Positions 8,798-18,764 of a DNA stretch of 57,619 nucleotides are shown in pieces. Positions within the stretch are counted from its first letter, which is position 1; each line of letters opens with the position of its first letter. The position numbers and the translations under genes are program-made. This DNA is from Deinococcus radiopugnans ATCC 19172 (GTDB lineage: Bacteria > Deinococcota > Deinococci > Deinococcales > Deinococcaceae), in the NCBI RefSeq assembly GCF_006335125.1, contig NZ_VDMO01000022.1:1-57619 (forward strand), given 5' to 3'. A model generated the notes under the pieces. That model made no database searches. It was not told where the DNA came from and saw nothing but the letters and a program-made list of their open reading frames with translations.

Positions 8798-11371
8798 CTA
8801 GCGAACGTTCAGGGTCAGGCGGGCGCCGGGGGCATCGCTGGCGTCCGCCCCTGCCGGGCGAATCTCGTAGGTGACGCTGACGGCCTGTCCGGCGCGGACA
8901 CCGGGATTGCTGGTAAAGCTCCAGCCGCAGCCCGCACCCACCGGCACCGTCTTGCGGCCCACGGTGCGGTCGCCCCGCTTGACGGTCACGATGTAGGCGT
9001 CCCCGCTGCCCTGGCCCCCAAAGCGGTACGGCGCGGTGACGGTCTCACCGTCGTTCAGGCTGATGCTCAGCGGCTGCGTGCAGGCGGCCCCCTGGGCGTT
9101 GGTGGCGGCCTCTACCGTGACGGGGACGGTCGCCACCTCGTCGCCCACCGCCGAGCGGATCACGTAGGTTTTTTCGCCCTCGCCGGGAGCGGGCACCGCA
9201 CGGGTCCAGGCGCCGTCCGCGCCCACCGTGAAGCGGCCGATGCTGACGCCGTCCTCCAGCACCTCGAAACTCTGGCCCGGCGTGCCCGTGCCCGACAGCG
9301 TGAAGCCCGCACCGGACACCTGTGCGCCGCTGGCCGGACGGTCGACGCTCAGGTCTGCCGCGCTGCCTGCATCTGCCGAAGTGGCGGGCACGGTGTCTGG
9401 CGTGGCCGTGGTCTCCGGCGCCGCCGCATCTGCCCCGCCCGTTCCAGCGGGGACGGTGTTTCCGGCTGCCGTGGGATCAGGGGCAGCAGCGTCTGCCTCA
9501 TCCACCACGACGTTCAGCACGGCCATCTCCCCGCCCGCCCCATTCCTGAGCGTGTAGGTCTGCGGTCCCGTGGGGGCCTCCTGCACGTCCAGACTCCAGG
9601 TGCCATCGGGGCCGATGGTGGCGCGGCCGACCGGGCTGTCGCCCAGGAACACCTCCACGTCCTCCCCGGCCGGGCCGGTGCCGCGCAGCGCAAAGCCGCC
9701 CGCCGGCACACTCGCGCCGCTGGGCGGAGCAGTAAAGACCGGCTGCACGGGCATGCCGGGCATGGCCCCGCCGCTGGTGGCGTCCGGCGTGGTGCCGGCC
9801 CCAGAGGTGGGCGCGGCGCTGGGTGCCGTCTCGGGCACAGGGGTGACTGGAGGGGCAGACTGGCGGTTTTGCACCAGCCAGCAGCCGCCCAGCAGCAGCA
9901 CCAGCAGCAGCGGAATCAGCCACAGCGGCAGGCTGCCGCGCCTGCGGGCCGGTGGGGGTGGGGGCGCGGCAGGCGTCTCGAAACGGGCGGGCCGGGGCGG
10001 CTTGAGGGGGGAGGGTTTGGGCGACGCCGAAGCGGGCGGACCCTGCCGCACGGTGGCGCGGGGCGTGGTCTGCACAGCGCTGGACACCGCGCCGGGCAGC
10101 GGCGTCCCGCTGGTCAGGCTGGCGATCAGCACCCCCAGGCTGGAGAAGCCGGGCGGCAGCGCCCCTTTCAGGCCGTCGGCCAGCCCGCCCCAGGGCACGG
10201 CACCCAGGCCGCCTGGATGGGCACGGGTCAGGACCGACAGCACCAGCGGGGTCAGCAGGGCCAGCAGGCGGCGCGAGCTGTCGCCGCTGCCGCCCAGCGC
10301 GCTGCCCAGCCGTCCGGTCACCGCATTCACGTCCCCGAACAGCGAGGCCAGCAGCCCGCGCCCCTGGCCCTCGATGCGGGCCACCTCCACCGGGCTGTCC
10401 AGCAGCGCGGTGTTGACCTGCCCGTCGTCCGAGGTGAGGGGCGCGAAGGGCCGGGCCAGCGTGTCCAGGTTGCCCCCAGCGCCGGCCTTGCCTGCCAGCG
10501 CCGCCAGCACCACCGGCAACGCGGCCAGGGCGGCCTGCTTGCGAACGCCACCACCGAAACCAGCCACCGCACCGATCTGCTGTCCCACCGCGCCGCCGAA
10601 GCGCGTCTGGAGATGCTTCAGCAGCCCTTGCGGGGTGCTGGGGTCCGGCGGGGCGGTGGGGGCTGCGTCCACAGGGACAGCCGAGGCCGGCGGCTCGGGC
10701 GCCTCCACCGGAACCTCCGGCGTCTCCATGACCTCTGATGCGAGCGGCATGGACTCTGACGCAGGTGGCTCCGGCACCACGGGCAGGGGCTCCACAGGAG
10801 TCCCTTCGGCGGGCACGGCCTCCGCACCCTCCGGTTCCAGGGGAGGCGCCGCGTCCGCTGCTCCTGCCGGCGGCTCATTGAAGGCTGTCGCCGCCTTGGC
10901 CGGCTCCGGACCCTCCAGATCCAGCAGCATCGGCGCCACATTCCCCGCCTTCAGGCCGCGCTGCCCCAGGGCACTCAGCAGCAGCGGCAGCGCCAGTTGC
11001 AGGAGGGCCTGAACCCTGGCCGGGTCCGCCCCCGTCTGGGCGGCCACCTGTGCGGGCAGGCCGTCGGCGGCCTCGCCCAGCAGCGCCGGAACCAGCATTT
11101 CTCCGGCCTGTTGCAGGTGGTCCGCGCCGCCCGATTCTTCCAGTGCCCCGGCCACGCTGCCAAAGGGAGGCAACGCCGCCACCGTTTCGGCGATCATGGC
11201 CTCGCCTTCGGGTGTCCGCGCCGAGTGGGCCAGCGCCCGCAGTTGCAGGGGCAGTCCAGCTTCAAGCACTTGCCCGGCCAGTTCCGGCTCCAGGCCTACC
11301 AGCGGCGCCAGCCGGGCCACCGCGTCGGGGTCAAAGTAGGATTGAATCAGATCGGTTGCATTGATGGACAT
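8798..11371 (-). CDS. Membrane-anchored DUF937 protein with Ig-like repeats
   Basis: 857-residue protein of unknown function. Residues about 1-150 and 250-430 are two DUF937 regions (helical, Ala/Leu/Gly-rich). Between them lies a Pro/Glu/Ala-rich linker. A single membrane segment (LWLIPLLLVLLLGG) falls at about 478-500, after a basic ARRRG. The C-terminal third contains at least two bacterial Ig-like repeats (pattern FTLSGTG..G..FEV..DG..IGR.TVGADG.W) and a third beta domain with two cysteines. The topology is probably N-in, C-out, with Ig domains in the envelope (inference). The start at 11371 is chosen because DUF937 similarity begins there and TATGCT sits seven bases upstream; longer in-frame starts add unrelated sequence. 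Confidence 0.72.
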   Translation of the reverse strand: MSINATDLIQSYFDPDAVARLAPLVGLEPELAGQVLEAGLPLQLRALAHSARTPEGEAMIAETVAALPPFGSVAGALEESGGADHLQQAGEMLVPALLGEAADGLPAQVAAQTGADPARVQALLQLALPLLLSALGQRGLKAGNVAPMLLDLEGPEPAKAATAFNEPPAGAADAAPPLEPEGAEAVPAEGTPVEPLPVVPEPPASESMPLASEVMETPEVPVEAPEPPASAVPVDAAPTAPPDPSTPQGLLKHLQTRFGGAVGQQIGAVAGFGGGVRKQAALAALPVVLAALAGKAGAGGNLDTLARPFAPLTSDDGQVNTALLDSPVEVARIEGQGRGLLASLFGDVNAVTGRLGSALGGSGDSSRRLLALLTPLVLSVLTRAHPGGLGAVPWGGLADGLKGALPPGFSSLGVLIASLTSGTPLPGAVSSAVQTTPRATVRQGPPASASPKPSPLKPPRPARFETPAAPPPPPARRRGSLPLWLIPLLLVLLLGGCWLVQNRQSAPPVTPVPETAPSAAPTSGAGTTPDATSGGAMPGMPVQPVFTAPPSGASVPAGGFALRGTGPAGEDVEVFLGDSPVGRATIGPDGTWSLDVQEAPTGPQTYTLRNGAGGEMAVLNVVVDEADAAAPDPTAAGNTVPAGTGGADAAAPETTATPDTVPATSADAGSAADLSVDRPASGAQVSGAGFTLSGTGTPGQSFEVLEDGVSIGRFTVGADGAWTRAVPAPGEGEKTYVIRSAVGDEVATVPVTVEAATNAQGAACTQPLSISLNDGETVTAPYRFGGQGSGDAYIVTVKRGDRTVGRKTVPVGAGCGWSFTSNPGVRAGQAVSVTYEIRPAGADASDAPGARLTLNVR

Positions 11372-11378
11372 TTCCCAC

Positions 11379-11384
11379 AGCATA
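11379..11384 (-). promoter_or_regulatory. Candidate leaderless -10 for the DUF937 gene
   Basis: TATGCT, 7 nt before the ATG at 11371. A weak GTGGGAA lies between, so leaderless status is less certain than for others. Confidence 0.5.
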
Positions 11385-11480
11385 GGGTGAAGGGCCAGAG
11401 AGCGCGGCGCGCGGCTGAATTGGGCAACCGTCCGGCGGAAGGCACCTTCGCCAGCGGCGGTCCATCTCACCAACCCAGGC

Positions 11481-11702
11481 TCAACGTTCATTCCCACGCT
11501 TGAAGTTGCCAGTCACGCGCGCCATCAGCAGCTGTGCCGCGTGATCCTCCAGCCCATCCACCCGTCTCAGGAACCGCTCGGCGTCGCGGCCCGCCAGCGT
11601 GGTCACGGGCCGCCCGTAGTGCGACACGATCACCCGCCCATCTTTTAGCGCGCGGTAGTCAAAACGTCCGTCCAGCAGTTCGCCGCGCGCGTCTTCCGTC
11701 AT
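11481..11702 (-). CDS. Small conserved-type hypothetical protein
   Basis: 73 residues, with no recognised domain. The N-terminal half is predicted beta (FDYRALKDGRVIVSHYGRPVTTLAG) and the second half a helix ending in a basic tail. It resembles short DNA- or RNA-associated proteins only in composition. Its ATG overlaps the TGA of the upstream VOC gene (ATGA), which supports it being a real, coupled gene. I do not know its function. Confidence 0.6.
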   Translation of the reverse strand: MTEDARGELLDGRFDYRALKDGRVIVSHYGRPVTTLAGRDAERFLRRVDGLEDHAAQLLMARVTGNFKRGNER

Positions 11703-12088
11703 TCCAGGGGGACGCTGGGGTGCGAACCCTCGACGACTTCCAGCCGGTTGCCGAAGATGTCCTTGAGAAACACGCGCGGCACGCCCGCCTCGGCGTCGGA
11801 GGTATGGGCAATGCCGTGCGCGTCGCAGTGCGCCACGAACGCGCCGATGTCATCGCAGCGCAGCGCCGGATGCCCCTTCTCGCGCGGCACGAAGTCGGGG
11901 GCCACGCCCACGTGTAGCTGTCGCCCATCGGGCAGGGCGAACCATACGCCGCCGTTCTTCTCCAGCGCGGCAGGCTTACGAAGCTCCGGCAGGCCCAGGA
12001 AATCGCCGTAAAAGGCGCGGGCGTCGGCCTCGCACCCGGCGGGGGCTTCCACCTGAAAGTGATCAAGTCCGGTGATCAGGGTAGGCAT
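11699..12088 (-). CDS. VOC (glyoxalase/bleomycin-resistance) family protein
   Basis: 129 residues with the single-module VOC layout: LDHFQVEAPAG at the start, then FYGDFLGLPEL, WFALPDGRQLHVG, HPALRCDDI and VFLKDIFGNRLEVVEG. These correspond to paired beta-alpha-beta-beta-beta units with His and Glu metal ligands. Substrate unknown; the family includes glyoxalase I, dioxygenases and drug-binding proteins, and works as a dimer. ATG at 12088 has no Shine-Dalgarno but has TACGCT seven bases upstream. First gene of a two-gene operon with the 73-residue protein. Confidence 0.85.
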   Translation of the reverse strand: MPTLITGLDHFQVEAPAGCEADARAFYGDFLGLPELRKPAALEKNGGVWFALPDGRQLHVGVAPDFVPREKGHPALRCDDIGAFVAHCDAHGIAHTSDAEAGVPRVFLKDIFGNRLEVVEGSHPSVPLE

Positions 12089-12095
12089 ACAAGAA

Positions 12096-12101
12096 AGCGT
12101 A
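12096..12101 (-). promoter_or_regulatory. Candidate leaderless -10 for the VOC gene
   Basis: TACGCT, 7 nt before the ATG at 12088, with no ribosome binding site between. Confidence 0.6.
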
Positions 12102-12152
12102 GCAAGCAGAGTCGCCCCTGTTTGCTACTCCTCCAGGGACAACACGTCGAGA

Positions 12153-14282
12153 CTACGCCTGCGCGGCCCCCTCTCCCCCACCCTGGGCCGGAGGATCAAA
12201 GTCATCGCGCGCCCGCACCACCAGGGTCAGGATGTCGTAGGTGGCGACGAGTTCATCATTCTGGTTGGTGATCTCGGCGCGCCACTCCACCACCCCGGTG
12301 GGCTGCTTGTCGTCCGGGCGCAGGTCTTTGCGGATCTTGCGCTTGCAGGTCAGGCGGGTGCGGATGGTGTCGCCGATGCCCACCGGCTCCACGAAACGCA
12401 GGTTCTCCAGCCCGTAGTTCGCCAGCACCGGCCCCGGCGCGGGCGAGACGAACATGCCGGCGGCGGCGGAAATCAGGAAATAACCGTGTGCCACCCGTTT
12501 GCCGAAGATGCCTTCCTTGGCGCCGATCTCGTCCACATGCGCGTAAAAGTGATCGCCGGTCAGGCCCGCGAAGTTCACGATGTCGGCCTCGGTGACGGTG
12601 CGGCGGTGGGTCAGGAGGCTGTCGCCCACCCCAATCTCGTCGAAGCTCTTGCGGAAGGGGTGAATCACGTCCTCGCGCACCTCGCCGCCCGGCACGTACT
12701 CGCGGGTGATCGCGGCCAGGGTGGTGGGATCGGCCTGCACCGCCACCCGGTTCATGTGGTGCTTGACGCCCGCGATGCCGCCCAGCTCCGCGCCGCCGCC
12801 CGCCCGTCCGGGGCCGCCGTGGAGAAGCTGCGGCAGCGGGGAGCCGTGGCCGGTGCTTTCCTTGGCGTCGTCGCGGTTGAGCACCAGCAGGCGCCCGTGC
12901 GTGCTGGCCAGCCCCAGCACCAGCTCGGTGGCCTCGGCGCGGTCATGCGTGATCACACTGCCGGCCAGCGAACCGCGTCCCATGCGCGCCAGCTGAACCG
13001 CGTCGTCCAGCGAGTCGTAGGGCAGCAGCGTCGCCACCGGACCAAAGGCTTCCAGCTCGTGCGGCCCCGTCGCGGTCAGGGGCGAGTCGCACAGCAGTAC
13101 GGTGGGATCGAGGAAGGCGCCCTTCTCGCGGTCCCCGCCCAGCAGCTCGCCCTCCGCGCCGCCGCCGATCACGACGCGCGCCTCCTTGCCCAGCTCGGCC
13201 AGCGTTTGCCGCACGCGCTCGCGCTGCTCCACGCTGACGAGCGCGCCCATCCGCACGTCGTCGCGGGCCGGATCGCCCAGCGTCACCTTGCCCAGCTCCT
13301 TGCGCAACGCCTCGGTCACCGCCTCCACCATTCCCGAAGGCACGATGGCGCGGCGGATGGCGGTGCATTTCTGGCCCGCCTTGCCGGTGATCTCGCGGGC
13401 CACCTCCTTGACGTACAGCATGAATTCGGGGCTGTCGGGAGTGACGGTCAGGCCCAGCACCGAGGCGTTCAGGCTGTCGGCCTCGGCGTTGAACGGCACC
13501 GAGTGGGCGATGATATTCGGGTGCACCTTGAGCTTGGCCGCCGTCGCCGCCGAACCGGTGAAGGCCACCAGATCCTGTTCGCGCACGTGGTCGAGCAGGT
13601 CGCCCGGCTCACCGATCACCAGTTGCAACGCGCCTTCGGGCAGCAGGCCAGATTCGATGATGTCGCGCACCACGCGCTCGGTCAGGTAGGCGGTCTGCGG
13701 CGCGGGCTTGACCAGACTGGGCATCCCGGCGATAAAGGCCGGGGCGAGTTTTTCCAGCATGCCCCACACCGGAAAGTTAAACGCGTTGATCTGCACGGCC
13801 ACGCCCTCGCGGGGCACGAGCAGGTGGCGGGCCACGAAGGTTCCGGCCTTGCCCAGCGTCTCCACCTTGCCCTCGGGCAGGAAGCGCTCGTCGGGCAGTT
13901 CGCGCCGGGCCATGCTGCTGTAGCTCAGCAGGGTGCCGATGCCGCCCTCGATGTCCACCCAGCCGTCGCGGCGGGTGGCGCCGGTCAGCAGGTTCAGGGC
14001 GTAGTACTCCTCCTTGCGCTCCATCAGGTACAGGCCCAGGGCCTTCAGCGCCCGCGCCCGCGTGTGGAAGGTCATCTTTCGCAGCGCCGCGCCCTTCTGG
14101 CGGCCATATTCCAGCGCCTGTGCGAAGTCCACCCCCTCGGAGGAAATGACAGCGACGGGGCGGCCATACACGGCGTCCACCAGCGTCTGTCCGTCGGCGT
14201 TGGCGTGCCACTGGCCGGACACGTAGGAGGCGGGGCGGAGGATGGTTGGGGCTTGGGCCTGAGCTTGAATCTGGGTGGTCAT
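12153..14282 (-). CDS. paaZ: PaaZ-type bifunctional aldehyde dehydrogenase / enoyl-CoA hydratase
   Basis: 709-residue fusion. Residues about 10-520 are an aldehyde dehydrogenase with the catalytic cysteine in [10 protein letters not shown] (residue 306) and the conserved FNAEADSLN. Residues about 540-690 are a MaoC hot-dog hydratase ([25 protein letters not shown], with the Asp/His pair). In phenylacetate breakdown PaaZ opens the oxepin-CoA ring with its hydratase and oxidises the resulting semialdehyde with NADP. ATG at 14282 is chosen over 14300 because CAGGAGT lies upstream at optimal spacing. No other paa genes are in the window, so the substrate could also be another CoA ring. The SDR gene at 16816 has an almost identical AGGAGTCCCC-ATG leader. 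TATGCT near 14330 is a possible -10. Confidence 0.9.
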   Translation of the reverse strand: MTTQIQAQAQAPTILRPASYVSGQWHANADGQTLVDAVYGRPVAVISSEGVDFAQALEYGRQKGAALRKMTFHTRARALKALGLYLMERKEEYYALNLLTGATRRDGWVDIEGGIGTLLSYSSMARRELPDERFLPEGKVETLGKAGTFVARHLLVPREGVAVQINAFNFPVWGMLEKLAPAFIAGMPSLVKPAPQTAYLTERVVRDIIESGLLPEGALQLVIGEPGDLLDHVREQDLVAFTGSAATAAKLKVHPNIIAHSVPFNAEADSLNASVLGLTVTPDSPEFMLYVKEVAREITGKAGQKCTAIRRAIVPSGMVEAVTEALRKELGKVTLGDPARDDVRMGALVSVEQRERVRQTLAELGKEARVVIGGGAEGELLGGDREKGAFLDPTVLLCDSPLTATGPHELEAFGPVATLLPYDSLDDAVQLARMGRGSLAGSVITHDRAEATELVLGLASTHGRLLVLNRDDAKESTGHGSPLPQLLHGGPGRAGGGAELGGIAGVKHHMNRVAVQADPTTLAAITREYVPGGEVREDVIHPFRKSFDEIGVGDSLLTHRRTVTEADIVNFAGLTGDHFYAHVDEIGAKEGIFGKRVAHGYFLISAAAGMFVSPAPGPVLANYGLENLRFVEPVGIGDTIRTRLTCKRKIRKDLRPDDKQPTGVVEWRAEITNQNDELVATYDILTLVVRARDDFDPPAQGGGEGAAQA

Positions 14283-14524
14283 GGGGACTCCTGAGGGCAA
14301 GGCGAAAGGGCGGCTGAGTATTGAAAATCAGCATACGCGATGCGCCCAGAAGGATTTGAGAGCGCCGCCCGAGTCCAGCCTGGATCAGCCGCGCCCAGCA
14401 CAATAAGGTGAGCGCAACGGGGTCAGCCCAGCGAGATCAGCTCCGCCCGAACCGGGGGCAGCAGGGCGTTGCTGTGCCAGTCAAAGCAGATGGTCCACCA
14501 GAGTGAAAAAAGGAGTGCCAGCAG

Positions 14525-15142
14525 ATGAACATAGCGATTTTGGGTGGAACCGGGAGAACAGGCCGTGAGATCCTGCGCCGCGCCTTGCAAGGCGGCCATG
14601 ACGTCAAGGCGCTGGTGCGGTCTCTGGAAGACCGTGAGCCGCAGCAGAGGCTGACGCTGCTTCGGGGAAACGCCAGGAACGCCGACACGGTGACGCAACT
14701 CGTCGCCGGAGCAGACGCCGTGGTGAGCGCCCTCAGCACAGACCAGACCACCACGCTGACCGAGGCCATGACCGCCCTCATCGCCGGGCTGGAAACGCAT
14801 GGGGTCTCCAGAATCGTGACCATCGGAACAGCCGGCATTCTGGAGAGTAGAACCGAGCCGGGGAAACTGCGCTACCAGTCCAGCGAGTCGCAGCGCACGC
14901 AGACGTTTGCGGCCGAGGAACACCGGCGGGCCTATGAGCTGCTGCGTGGTTCCTCGCTGGACTGGACAGTGGTGTGTCCAACGTATCTGCCAGAGGGCGA
15001 GGCGGTGGGCGGTTACCGAACGGAGCGGGATTACCTGCCCGTGGGCGGCCAGCAGATCTCCACCGGGGATACAGCGGCCTTCGCCTACGACGAACTGCTG
15101 AAGGGGGAACACGTCGGCTACCGGGTGGGCATCGCCTACTAA
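14525..15142 (+). CDS. NAD(P)-binding NmrA/SDR-like protein
   Basis: 205 residues with an N-terminal Rossmann motif (ILGGTGRTGREI, residues 4-15) and ADAVVSAL, as in atypical SDRs of the NmrA/BVR-B type that reduce flavins, biliverdin or quinones or merely sense NADP. RIVTIGTAGIL and the WTVVCPTYL segment fit. No YxxxK catalytic pair is obvious. AAAAAAGGAG precedes the ATG by nine bases. Convergent with pyrC, with only 16 bp between the stops. Substrate not predictable. Confidence 0.82.
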   Translation: MNIAILGGTGRTGREILRRALQGGHDVKALVRSLEDREPQQRLTLLRGNARNADTVTQLVAGADAVVSALSTDQTTTLTEAMTALIAGLETHGVSRIVTIGTAGILESRTEPGKLRYQSSESQRTQTFAAEEHRRAYELLRGSSLDWTVVCPTYLPEGEAVGGYRTERDYLPVGGQQISTGDTAAFAYDELLKGEHVGYRVGIAY

Positions 15143-15158
15143 TTTTGAATTCTGACCC

Positions 15159-16424
<1,266 letters not shown>

Positions 16425-16440
16425 GGCAACCTCGAATCAG

Positions 16441-16446
16441 AGTGTA
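16441..16446 (-). promoter_or_regulatory. Probable pyrC -10 element, interrupted promoter
   Basis: TACACT reads toward pyrC, 16 nt before its ATG. Its first bases overlap the TAA target duplication of the miniature element starting at 16448, so any -35 must now come from that element; none resembling TTGACA is present at 16-18 bp spacing. Confidence 0.5.
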
Positions 16447-16447
16447 A

Positions 16448-16581
16448 TACGGACTCCGATTGAAAGGTGTTGAAAACACCTGAAAATCCGAGCGGAGCGA
16501 GCAGGAGAAAAACGGGTTCCGGGCGTGGAGTGTGGAAACCGGTGCTGTCCCGGTTTCTACGCGAAACAGACGGAATCCGTA
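16448..16581 (+). mobile_element. Miniature inverted-repeat element, copy 1 (134 bp)
   Basis: Ends TACGGACTCCG and CGGAATCCGTA are inverted repeats. The flanks are TAA on both sides (16445-16447 and 16582-16584), a 3-bp target duplication. Internal hairpins: AGGTGTT/AACACCT at 16465-16481 and GAAACCGG/CCGGTTTC at 16535-16557. No coding capacity. It separates pyrC from its upstream region. The 230 bp between it and the SDR stop at 16816 contain nothing I can identify. Confidence 0.88.
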
Positions 16582-16815
16582 TAAGGCGGCGGACGTCCGT
16601 GACAGCAGTCAGGGCAGGGGCGCGGCAGCAGGCGCCCGTGAATACGGCGTTCAGCGGCATGGCCCATCGGCAGGAGGGCGGGAGTTTCCACTACGCCCAG
16701 CCGGACAGAAGCCCATACAGCCAGAAAAAGGGGGTGCGGTCAGCCCTCGCAGGGGACTCGGGGGAAGACCGGCGCGTTCTCCGCCACCGTCGCCCCCGGC
16801 CCCCCCTCCGTTCGC

Positions 16816-17670
16816 TCAGCCCTTCTGCCCGCTGTCCTTCTGCCCGAAGCCCATCGCCTGGAAGGTCTGGTACTGCGGCGCGCCGCCCAGCATGTTCTGG
16901 CCGCCGTCCACGGGCAAGATCACGCCGGTCACGTAACTGGCCGCGTCGCTCACCAGGAACAGCGCCGCGTTGGCGATGTCCTGCGGCACGCCCATGCGGC
17001 CCAGCGGCACGGACCCGGCCACCCGGCTGCGGCTCTTCTCGTCGGGGGCCAGCCGCGCCATGCCCTCGGTGCCGTCGATGGGGCCGGGAATAATGGCGTT
17101 CACGCGGATGCCACGCAGGCCCCATTCCACGGCCAGCGTGCGCGTCAGGGCGTCCACCCCGGCCTTGGCCGCCACCACATGGGCCTGCATCGGCACCGGG
17201 ACGCCGTAGGCGCTGATGCTCAGGACGTTGCCGCCGGGGGCCTTCAGGTACGGGGCCGCCGCCTTGATGGTGTGGAAGGTGCCGATCAGGTCGATGTCCA
17301 CCACGCTCTTGAAGCCGTTGGGCGAGATGCCGTCCACCGGGGCCGGAAAATTGCCCGCCGCGCCCGCCAGCACGATGTCGAAGTCGCCGTGCGCTTCCAC
17401 CGCCTGCGCCACCGCCGCCTCCATCGCCGCAAAGTCACGCACGTCGGCGCTGACGCCGATGGCCCGCCCGCCCGCGTCCACGATGCCCTGCGCGGCCTTC
17501 TGGGCCTTTTCCAGGTTGCGGCCCAGGATCGTGACCGCGCAGCCGTGCGCCGCGAAGCTCTGGGCAATGCCCAGGTTGATGCCGCTGCCACCGCCGGTGA
17601 TCAGGGCGTGTTTGCCCTGCAACAGGTCGGGGCGGAAGGTGGATTCGGGCGTGCCTGCGCTGAGGGTCAT
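16816..17670 (-). CDS. DECR2-type 2,4-dienoyl-CoA reductase-like SDR
   Basis: 284-residue SDR. The coenzyme motif [12 protein letters not shown] lies near residue 25, followed by LAGAAGNF (the NAG-like motif). The usual catalytic tyrosine of YxxxK is replaced: the lysine lies in [21 protein letters not shown], matching peroxisomal 2,4-dienoyl-CoA reductases (DECR2), which use Lys and Asp instead of Tyr. [11 protein letters not shown] also fits. Predicted role: NADPH reduction of 2,4-dienoyl-CoA in breakdown of unsaturated fatty acids. Start ATG 17670 has AAAGGAG at good spacing; longer frames are unsupported. A thiolase and PaaZ elsewhere in the window fit CoA-ester catabolism, but they are not in the same operon. 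Confidence 0.85.
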   Translation of the reverse strand: MTLSAGTPESTFRPDLLQGKHALITGGGSGINLGIAQSFAAHGCAVTILGRNLEKAQKAAQGIVDAGGRAIGVSADVRDFAAMEAAVAQAVEAHGDFDIVLAGAAGNFPAPVDGISPNGFKSVVDIDLIGTFHTIKAAAPYLKAPGGNVLSISAYGVPVPMQAHVVAAKAGVDALTRTLAVEWGLRGIRVNAIIPGPIDGTEGMARLAPDEKSRSRVAGSVPLGRMGVPQDIANAALFLVSDAASYVTGVILPVDGGQNMLGGAPQYQTFQAMGFGQKDSGQKG

Positions 17671-17840
17671 GGGGACTCCTTTAAAAAACCAGAACGTGGG
17701 GAAGATGCGGGCAAGGGCACGAAAACGCCGTCCCCTCGCCTGTGGGCGGATTGCCCAGCACTGTAGCGCGAAATGGGTTTTGCCCGGCGCGTGTCTCGGG
17801 AGACGTGACATGCCAGACCCGGCCCCTCTCCCCAACCTAG

Positions 17841-17980
17841 AGCAGTTGTCCGAATTGCAGCATCAGAAAAGAAGACTTCTGATGCCTCCATTCTCCCAAC
17901 TGCTCGTTGAAATTCACTCACTCTCTGCGAGCTGTGCCAGTCCGTTCGGTCAAAAGGAAACAGCTCTTTTGACAAATGCT
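17841..17980. repeat. Palindromic 140-bp repeat of a second type, ending at a stop codon
   Basis: Ends AGCAGTTGTC and GACAAATGCT are inverted repeats matching at 9 of 10 positions. Inside are GCATCAGAA/TTCTGATGC (17860-17885), the outer AGCAGTTG/CAACTGCT (17841-17904), GTCAAAAG/CTTTTGAC (17949-17973) and AGCTGT/ACAGCT. AT content exceeds the surroundings. The right end touches the TAA stop of the phosphoesterase gene. Flanking trinucleotides (TAG and TTA) do not match, so no target duplication is proven. It may belong to the small non-coding repeats known in Deinococcus. Only one copy is in the window. Confidence 0.65.
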
Positions 17981-18637
17981 TTAAACGTCCAGCACCCGGT
18001 AGCCGTAGGCGTTGACCACCCGTGTCCCTGAGGCCGCGTCCACGTATTCCAGCTTGCGGCCCTCGTACTCGTGGATATGCCCGTGGACCAGCAGCGCAGG
18101 GTGACGCCGCTGCATGAAGCGGTTCAGTTCCGGGCAGCCCCGGTGGGCGTAGTCGCTGCCCGCATGGGGGCCGGTGGGCGGCGCGTGCGTCAGCAGGAGG
18201 TCCACGCCGCGCCGGGTCCGCCAGGCCAGTTTCCCCAGCCCCCAGCGGGCCTCGTGGGCGCTGTACTGCCCGCGCCCCTTCTCGCGGTAACGCGGTGCGC
18301 CGCCCCAACCCGCGATCCTGAGCCCCGCTTCCTCCACCACGCGCCCATGCGCCGCGATCACCCCACGCGCGGGAATGCGTCCGTCGCCCTCGTTGACGTA
18401 CTCCTCCTCGTGGTTGCCGTGCACGTAGATGATCGGCACGGTCAATTTGGTCGCCAGGAATTCCAGGTAATAGCCGGGAAGGTCCCCGGCGGCCAGCACG
18501 GCGTCCACGTCTGGGACGCCCTTTGGAAAGCCCTCGCGGTACACGAAAGGATGCACGTAGTCCGCCAGCAGCATGACCCTTTTGCCCAGCACGCGCGGCT
18601 GAACGGCAGGGGAGGCGTCGGGAACGGTCTGGGTCAT
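17981..18637 (-). CDS. Calcineurin-like metallophosphoesterase
   Basis: 218 residues with the later metallophosphoesterase motifs: AAGDLPG (GD), [10 protein letters not shown] (GNHE), LLTHAPP and [11 protein letters not shown]. The first motif is atypical, LLADYVHPF in place of a D-x-H. Substrate unknown (phosphodiester, nucleotide or phosphoprotein). ATG at 18637 is provisional: no Shine-Dalgarno or leaderless -10 is evident, and a GTG or ATG nearer 18577 would also retain the domain. The TAA stop coincides with the end of a palindromic repeat. Divergent from the acetyltransferase at 18765. Confidence 0.8.
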   Translation of the reverse strand: MTQTVPDASPAVQPRVLGKRVMLLADYVHPFVYREGFPKGVPDVDAVLAAGDLPGYYLEFLATKLTVPIIYVHGNHEEEYVNEGDGRIPARGVIAAHGRVVEEAGLRIAGWGGAPRYREKGRGQYSAHEARWGLGKLAWRTRRGVDLLLTHAPPTGPHAGSDYAHRGCPELNRFMQRRHPALLVHGHIHEYEGRKLEYVDAASGTRVVNAYGYRVLDV

Positions 18638-18752
18638 CGGGGCAGGGGGTGTTCGCAGGGCATGAGTAGGCGGGTGGATGGTCAGTGTGCCGAGTGTATG
18701 GCAGCCACCGACAGCGGCACGTCCAGGACGGGACCGGGCGAAAGATTCACGA

Positions 18753-18758
18753 TACCCT
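18753..18758 (+). promoter_or_regulatory. Leaderless -10 for the GNAT gene
   Basis: TACCCT, 6 nt before the GTG start at 18765; no ribosome binding site. Confidence 0.6.
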
Positions 18759-18764
18759 GCCCAC

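Noticed and set aside
8759..10738. Long plus-strand frame opposite the DUF937 gene
   Set aside because: Antisense frame in GC-rich DNA; the minus strand has coherent domains and a terminator.
12072..14294. Plus-strand frame of 740 codons opposite paaZ
   Set aside because: His- and Gln-rich shadow of a clear ALDH-MaoC fusion.
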